Assembly: GCA_031273735.1 (NCBI GenBank)
Contig: JAISRI010000169.1
Coordinates: 1-9,449, forward strand
Direction: 5' to 3'
Length of the DNA stretch: 9,449 nt
DNA from: Helicobacteraceae bacterium
GTDB lineage: Bacteria > Campylobacterota > Campylobacteria > Campylobacterales > SZUA-545
Below are positions 6,881 to 9,449 of the stretch, one piece after another; the stretch's first letter is position 1; each line of letters starts with the position of its first letter. The notes beneath the pieces were generated by a model. It did not search any database. It worked only from the letters and a program-made list of their open reading frames with translations, and had not been told where the DNA came from. Made by a program: the position numbers and the translations under genes.

Positions 6881-7993
6881 TTATTGACGCAAACGATCCA
6901 ACGTCGTTACCACTTGGCGCATTACGTTTTGAACCTCTTCGACGCTATCGACCAAAGAGTCCATCTGCGCCGCGTTAAGACTCATCGCGTCGGAGCTATC
7001 GCCGATCGCCTGAACGACGACGCTAATCGAGGCGCTTGTTTCGGCTAGGCTCTTTTGCGTGCGTTCGGCGAGCTTTCGCACCTCGTCGGCGACGACGGCA
7101 AAGCCGCGTCCGTGTTCGCCCGCCCGCGCAGCTTCGATCGCGGCGTTTAGCGCTAAGAGATTGGTCTGATCGGCGATGTCTCCGATAACGCTCAAAACCC
7201 CTTTGACCTGTTCCGCGTCTTGGCTAAGTTGGATTAGCTTGTCCGCAAGAGCGTTTTCTTTTTGGCTGGTTTCGTTGATCTTGCCCATTAAAACGCTCAC
7301 AATCGATTCGGCTTTGTTTAGACTCTCTTCGCGTAGCGCGTCGATCGCCGTCTCAAGGGCGCGGGAGCGTTCCGTAATGGTCTTTGCGTCCGCCTCGTTT
7401 TTAGCGTTCATCTCTTGAAGTTTGGAACCTAAGCCGTTGATCCCGTCAAATAGCTTTAAGACTTCATACCGAATATCGTCGGTTTCGATCCGTTTGTCAA
7501 ACTCGCCGCGCCCGAACGCCTCAAAAGCGACCAAAGCGCGATCGACAAGGTAGGATTGAAAAACGTCCAACATCTTATTAAGGCTCTTTGATAGCGTAGA
7601 TAAAAGCGGATCGTTTTGCTCCGCGCTTAAACGACAAGAGAGCAAACCTTTTTGAACCTGTTCGACAATTAAAATCGCCTGCGCGATCGTGAGCATATAC
7701 TCCTGATTGCGCGTTACATAGTCCTTCGCAACGCCGTAAATCGCCTCGCTAAGTTTGTCGGCGTTTGGACTAAGAGCGGGCATTTGGTTGCGTTTAAGCT
7801 CGATTAAATCCTTAAAATCCCCGATCGCTTCGAGCGCTTTTTGAGAGTTGCGCGCGCCGCGAATCGGAAGCGCCGCCGCGCCAAAGAGTAATATAACGCC
7901 CGCGACCGCGCCGACCGAACCCTGAAAAATCGCCAGCAAGATCGCGGCGATCACGATAGCGGCTAAGACGGCGTTTTTACTATTTCTTGTCAT
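6881..7993 (-). CDS. Methyl-accepting chemotaxis protein, CetA-like, 370 aa
   Basis: This is a receptor that controls CheA through CheW at the inner membrane. Two hydrophobic segments (about 8-23 and 27-44) form a hairpin with almost no periplasmic loop, so it has no external ligand domain. Next come HAMP-like helical modules (about 105-195, with GLLSCRL..NDPLLSTLSKSLNKML and FGRGEFDKRI), then a coiled coil and the signalling tip DQTNLLALNAAIEAARAGEH (275-294) continuing GRGFAVVADEVRKLAERT (295-312). The arms on each side of the tip are about 70-80 residues, a short-class receptor. There is no C-terminal CheR-tether pentapeptide. ATG 7993 overlaps the PAS gene stop (ATGA, 7990-7993), so the two are translationally coupled. 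Campylobacter jejuni CetA pairs with the PAS protein CetB in energy taxis; the same arrangement here suggests the same job. The homology is judged by layout and motifs, not by alignment. Confidence 0.9.
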   Translation of the reverse strand: MTRNSKNAVLAAIVIAAILLAIFQGSVGAVAGVILLFGAAALPIRGARNSQKALEAIGDFKDLIELKRNQMPALSPNADKLSEAIYGVAKDYVTRNQEYMLTIAQAILIVEQVQKGLLSCRLSAEQNDPLLSTLSKSLNKMLDVFQSYLVDRALVAFEAFGRGEFDKRIETDDIRYEVLKLFDGINGLGSKLQEMNAKNEADAKTITERSRALETAIDALREESLNKAESIVSVLMGKINETSQKENALADKLIQLSQDAEQVKGVLSVIGDIADQTNLLALNAAIEAARAGEHGRGFAVVADEVRKLAERTQKSLAETSASISVVVQAIGDSSDAMSLNAAQMDSLVDSVEEVQNVMRQVVTTLDRLRQ

Positions 7994-8370
7994 TGTAGCG
8001 TCCTATAAAGCTCTTCGGCTTCGGCGATCTCGGCGAGATTTGGCTTACGCCGCGCCGATATGTAGGCTTTTTCGCCGTTGCAGTTTGTCGCGGGCATAAT
8101 CGTCGCGTAGACCCAATAGAAATCGCCATTTTTTGCGCGGTTTTTCACAAACCCCGTCCAAGTTTCGCCGCTTTGAATCGTATCCCACAGCTGTTTGAAC
8201 GCCGCTTTGGGCATATCGGGGTGGCGCACTATACTGTGAGGTTTGCCGATCAACTCGTTTAGCGAAAATCCGCAAACCTTGAGAAAGTCCTCGTTGGCGA
8301 AAGTGATCCTGCCGTGAGAATCTGTTTGAGATACCAAAAAATGGTTGTCGTTTAAGATAATCTCCGCCAC
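7990..8370 (-). CDS. Aer/CetB-type PAS redox sensor, 126 aa, for energy taxis
   Basis: A single PAS domain fills the protein: ITFANEDFLKVCGFSLNELIG (22-42), then IVRHPDMPKAAF (47-58), LWDTIQSGETWTGFVKNR (61-78) and KNGDFYWVYATIMP (80-93). The RHPD (49-52) and Trp 71 match the positions that in E. coli Aer (R57, H58, D60, W79) lie in the FAD-binding region, so a flavin-bound redox or oxygen sensor is likely. There is no membrane segment and no signalling domain of its own, so it must act through a partner; the receptor encoded directly downstream with a 4-base overlap is the obvious one. The start is GTG at 8370, supported by GGGAG (8379-8383) at 8 bases. It is the first gene of a three-gene leftward operon. 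CetB is the closest named match, but the symbol is withheld because orthology was not tested. Confidence 0.88.
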   Translation of the reverse strand: MAEIILNDNHFLVSQTDSHGRITFANEDFLKVCGFSLNELIGKPHSIVRHPDMPKAAFKQLWDTIQSGETWTGFVKNRAKNGDFYWVYATIMPATNCNGEKAYISARRKPNLAEIAEAEELYRTLQ

Positions 8371-8400
8371 TTTCCAAGCTCCCGCATTTGGTATTCGCGC

Positions 8401-8406
8401 ATTCTA
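8401..8406 (-). promoter_or_regulatory. Candidate -10 box of the PAS-receptor-methyltransferase operon
   Basis: On the minus strand TAGAAT lies 30 bases upstream of the GTG at 8370, with no clear -35. The predicted start near 8394 would give a leader of about 24 bases. It lies back to back with the prs promoter, so the two polymerases would compete for roughly the same 60 bases. Confidence 0.4.
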
Positions 8407-8426
8407 TCCCTAAAGAGCTAAATCGG

Positions 8427-8432
8427 TATAAT
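8427..8432 (+). promoter_or_regulatory. -10 box of prs
   Basis: TATAAT stands 33 bases before the prs ATG (8466). No -35 is recognisable at 8404-8409. The leader would be about 27 bases and include AAAAGG (8451-8456) as a modest ribosome binding site. Confidence 0.6.
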
Positions 8433-8465
8433 TTTAGCCTTAATTTCGCCAAAAGGCGCTTCGCG

Positions 8466-9395
8466 ATGAGTAGTTTTAAGGTTTTTTCAGGCTCGGCTCA
8501 CCCTCTTTTAGCGGCGGAAATATGCGCCAATATGGACTATTCGCTAGGGCAGGTTACAAGAAGCCGTTTCAGCGACGGCGAAATCGGCATTCAGATCAGC
8601 GAAAGCGTGCGCGGGCAAGACGTGTTTATCGTTCAGCCGACGTGTCCGCCCGCAAACGACAACCTTATGGAGATCTTACTGATGATCGACGCGCTTAAAC
8701 GATCTAGCGCGAATAGCATTATCGCCGTTATGCCTTATTTTGGCTACTCCAGACAAGATCGCAAAGCCGCGCCCAGAGTGCCGATCACGGCGAAGTTGGT
8801 GGCGAACCTGCTTGAAACTGCGGGTATCGATCGCCTCGTAACGCTCGATCTGCACGCGGGACAGATTCAGGGGTTTTTCGACGTTCCCGTCGATAATCTT
8901 TACGCTTCGGTGATCTTTGCCGATCATATCCGATCGCGCAACCTTTCAAACGCCGTCGTCGCGTCGCCCGACGTTGGCGGCGTAGCAAGGGCGCGCAGTT
9001 TCGCGAAACGGCTCGATCTAGATATTGTTATCGTCGATAAGCGTCGCGAAAAAGCCAACGTCGCGGAGGTGATGAATATTATAGGCGAGGTAGACGGCAA
9101 GGACGTGATTATGATCGACGACATCGTAGATACCGCTGGGACGCTAATCGGCGCGGCAAAGGCGCTAAAAGAGCGCGGCGCTTCAAGCGTTATGGCGTGC
9201 TGTTCTCACCCCGTTTTATCCGGCTTGGCTTACGAAAAATTGGAAGCGGGAATGTTAGACGAGCTAATCGTAACCAACACGATCCCGCTTAAACGTCCCA
9301 GCGACAAAATTACCGTTTTAAGCGTCGCGTCTCTTTTTGCGGAAGTGATGCGCCGTATCGTTAATAACGAAAGCGTAAACGGACTGTTTGAATAG
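8466..9395 (+). CDS. prs: Ribose-phosphate pyrophosphokinase (PRPP synthetase), 309 aa
   Basis: It makes 5-phosphoribosyl 1-diphosphate from ribose 5-phosphate and ATP, feeding purine, pyrimidine, histidine, tryptophan and NAD synthesis in the cytosol. The class I family pattern is complete: RFSDGEIGIQISESVRG (34-50), the NDNLMELL-like block (64-72), YFGYSRQDRK..PRVPITAK (91-110) with the catalytic flexible loop, the metal-binding DLHAGQIQGFFD (128-139), DKRREKANV (191-199) and the PRPP loop DDIVDTAGT (218-226). Length equals the bacterial norm (about 309-315) and it ends NNESVNGLFE like its homologues. ATG 8466 is preferred over an upstream in-frame start at 8388 because homologues begin 'xxxKVFSGxAxP' and because the -10 box lies between the two. 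It is divergent from the sensor operon; no terminator is visible after the stop. Confidence 0.96.
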   Translation: MSSFKVFSGSAHPLLAAEICANMDYSLGQVTRSRFSDGEIGIQISESVRGQDVFIVQPTCPPANDNLMEILLMIDALKRSSANSIIAVMPYFGYSRQDRKAAPRVPITAKLVANLLETAGIDRLVTLDLHAGQIQGFFDVPVDNLYASVIFADHIRSRNLSNAVVASPDVGGVARARSFAKRLDLDIVIVDKRREKANVAEVMNIIGEVDGKDVIMIDDIVDTAGTLIGAAKALKERGASSVMACCSHPVLSGLAYEKLEAGMLDELIVTNTIPLKRPSDKITVLSVASLFAEVMRRIVNNESVNGLFE

Positions 9396-9423
9396 CGCGT
9401 TTATTATAGATCGTCGTATTCCT

Positions 9424-9449
9424 AAAACCCGCCGCGTTTCAGTCATTCC
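9424..9449 (+). repeat. Beginning of another dRS3-like repeat at the right edge
   Basis: The last bases, AAAACCC..CAGTCATTCC, match the end of the spacer modules and the start of the palindromes at 5527-5538 and 5613-5624 (shared CAGTCATTCC, plus AAAAC about 20 bases earlier). The element is cut by the window end. Confidence 0.6.

Noticed and set aside
8388..8465. Upstream in-frame start for prs
   Set aside because: It would add 26 residues not found in the family and would place the -10 box inside the coding region.

Overview
The window looks like a chromosomal piece of a member of the Campylobacterota (epsilonproteobacteria), probably a host- or gut-associated lineage. This is inferred from three things: a 17-base poly-G tract near the start of a surface-protein gene (the classic phase-variation device of Campylobacter and Helicobacter), a split PAS protein plus chemoreceptor pair like Campylobacter CetB/CetA, and promoters with a good TATAAT but no clear -35 box. 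I cannot name a genus or species.

Layout. 1-290 (minus) is the start of a small acidic protein resembling DUF2004 that runs off the left edge. 300-569 is a divergent intergenic region with a promoter at about 509-537. 570-4663 (plus) is one very large gene for a predicted surface lipoprotein with six Ig-like repeats, one InlB/Flg_new-like module and 11 GLUG repeats. Its only usable start (570) lies upstream of the G tract and in a different frame from the body, so the gene is OFF as sequenced; 18 or 15 G would turn it ON. 4664-4869 holds a possible small broken ORF. 4870-5370 (plus) is a small unassigned protein with an internal 18-residue duplication. 5371-6165 has no credible gene; its core (5463-5926) is an array of ATTCCC/GGGAAT-bounded repeats that resembles Neisseria dRS3 elements in form. 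A further copy seems to begin at the right edge.

6166-8370 (minus) is a compact three-gene operon read right to left: an Aer/CetB-type PAS redox sensor (GTG start, 8370), a short two-TM methyl-accepting chemotaxis protein overlapping it by 4 bases (ATGA), and a class I SAM methyltransferase starting 10 bases after the receptor. The first two probably form a bipartite energy-taxis receptor. 8466-9395 (plus) is prs, ribose-phosphate pyrophosphokinase, divergently transcribed from the sensor.

The right third (6166-9395) is conserved housekeeping and behavioural DNA. The left two thirds are accessory: a repeat-rich, switchable surface antigen or adhesin and a dispersed-repeat cluster. The points most worth following up are the phase-variable start of the giant lipoprotein, with hairpins just behind the OFF stop codon, and the modular dRS3-like array.
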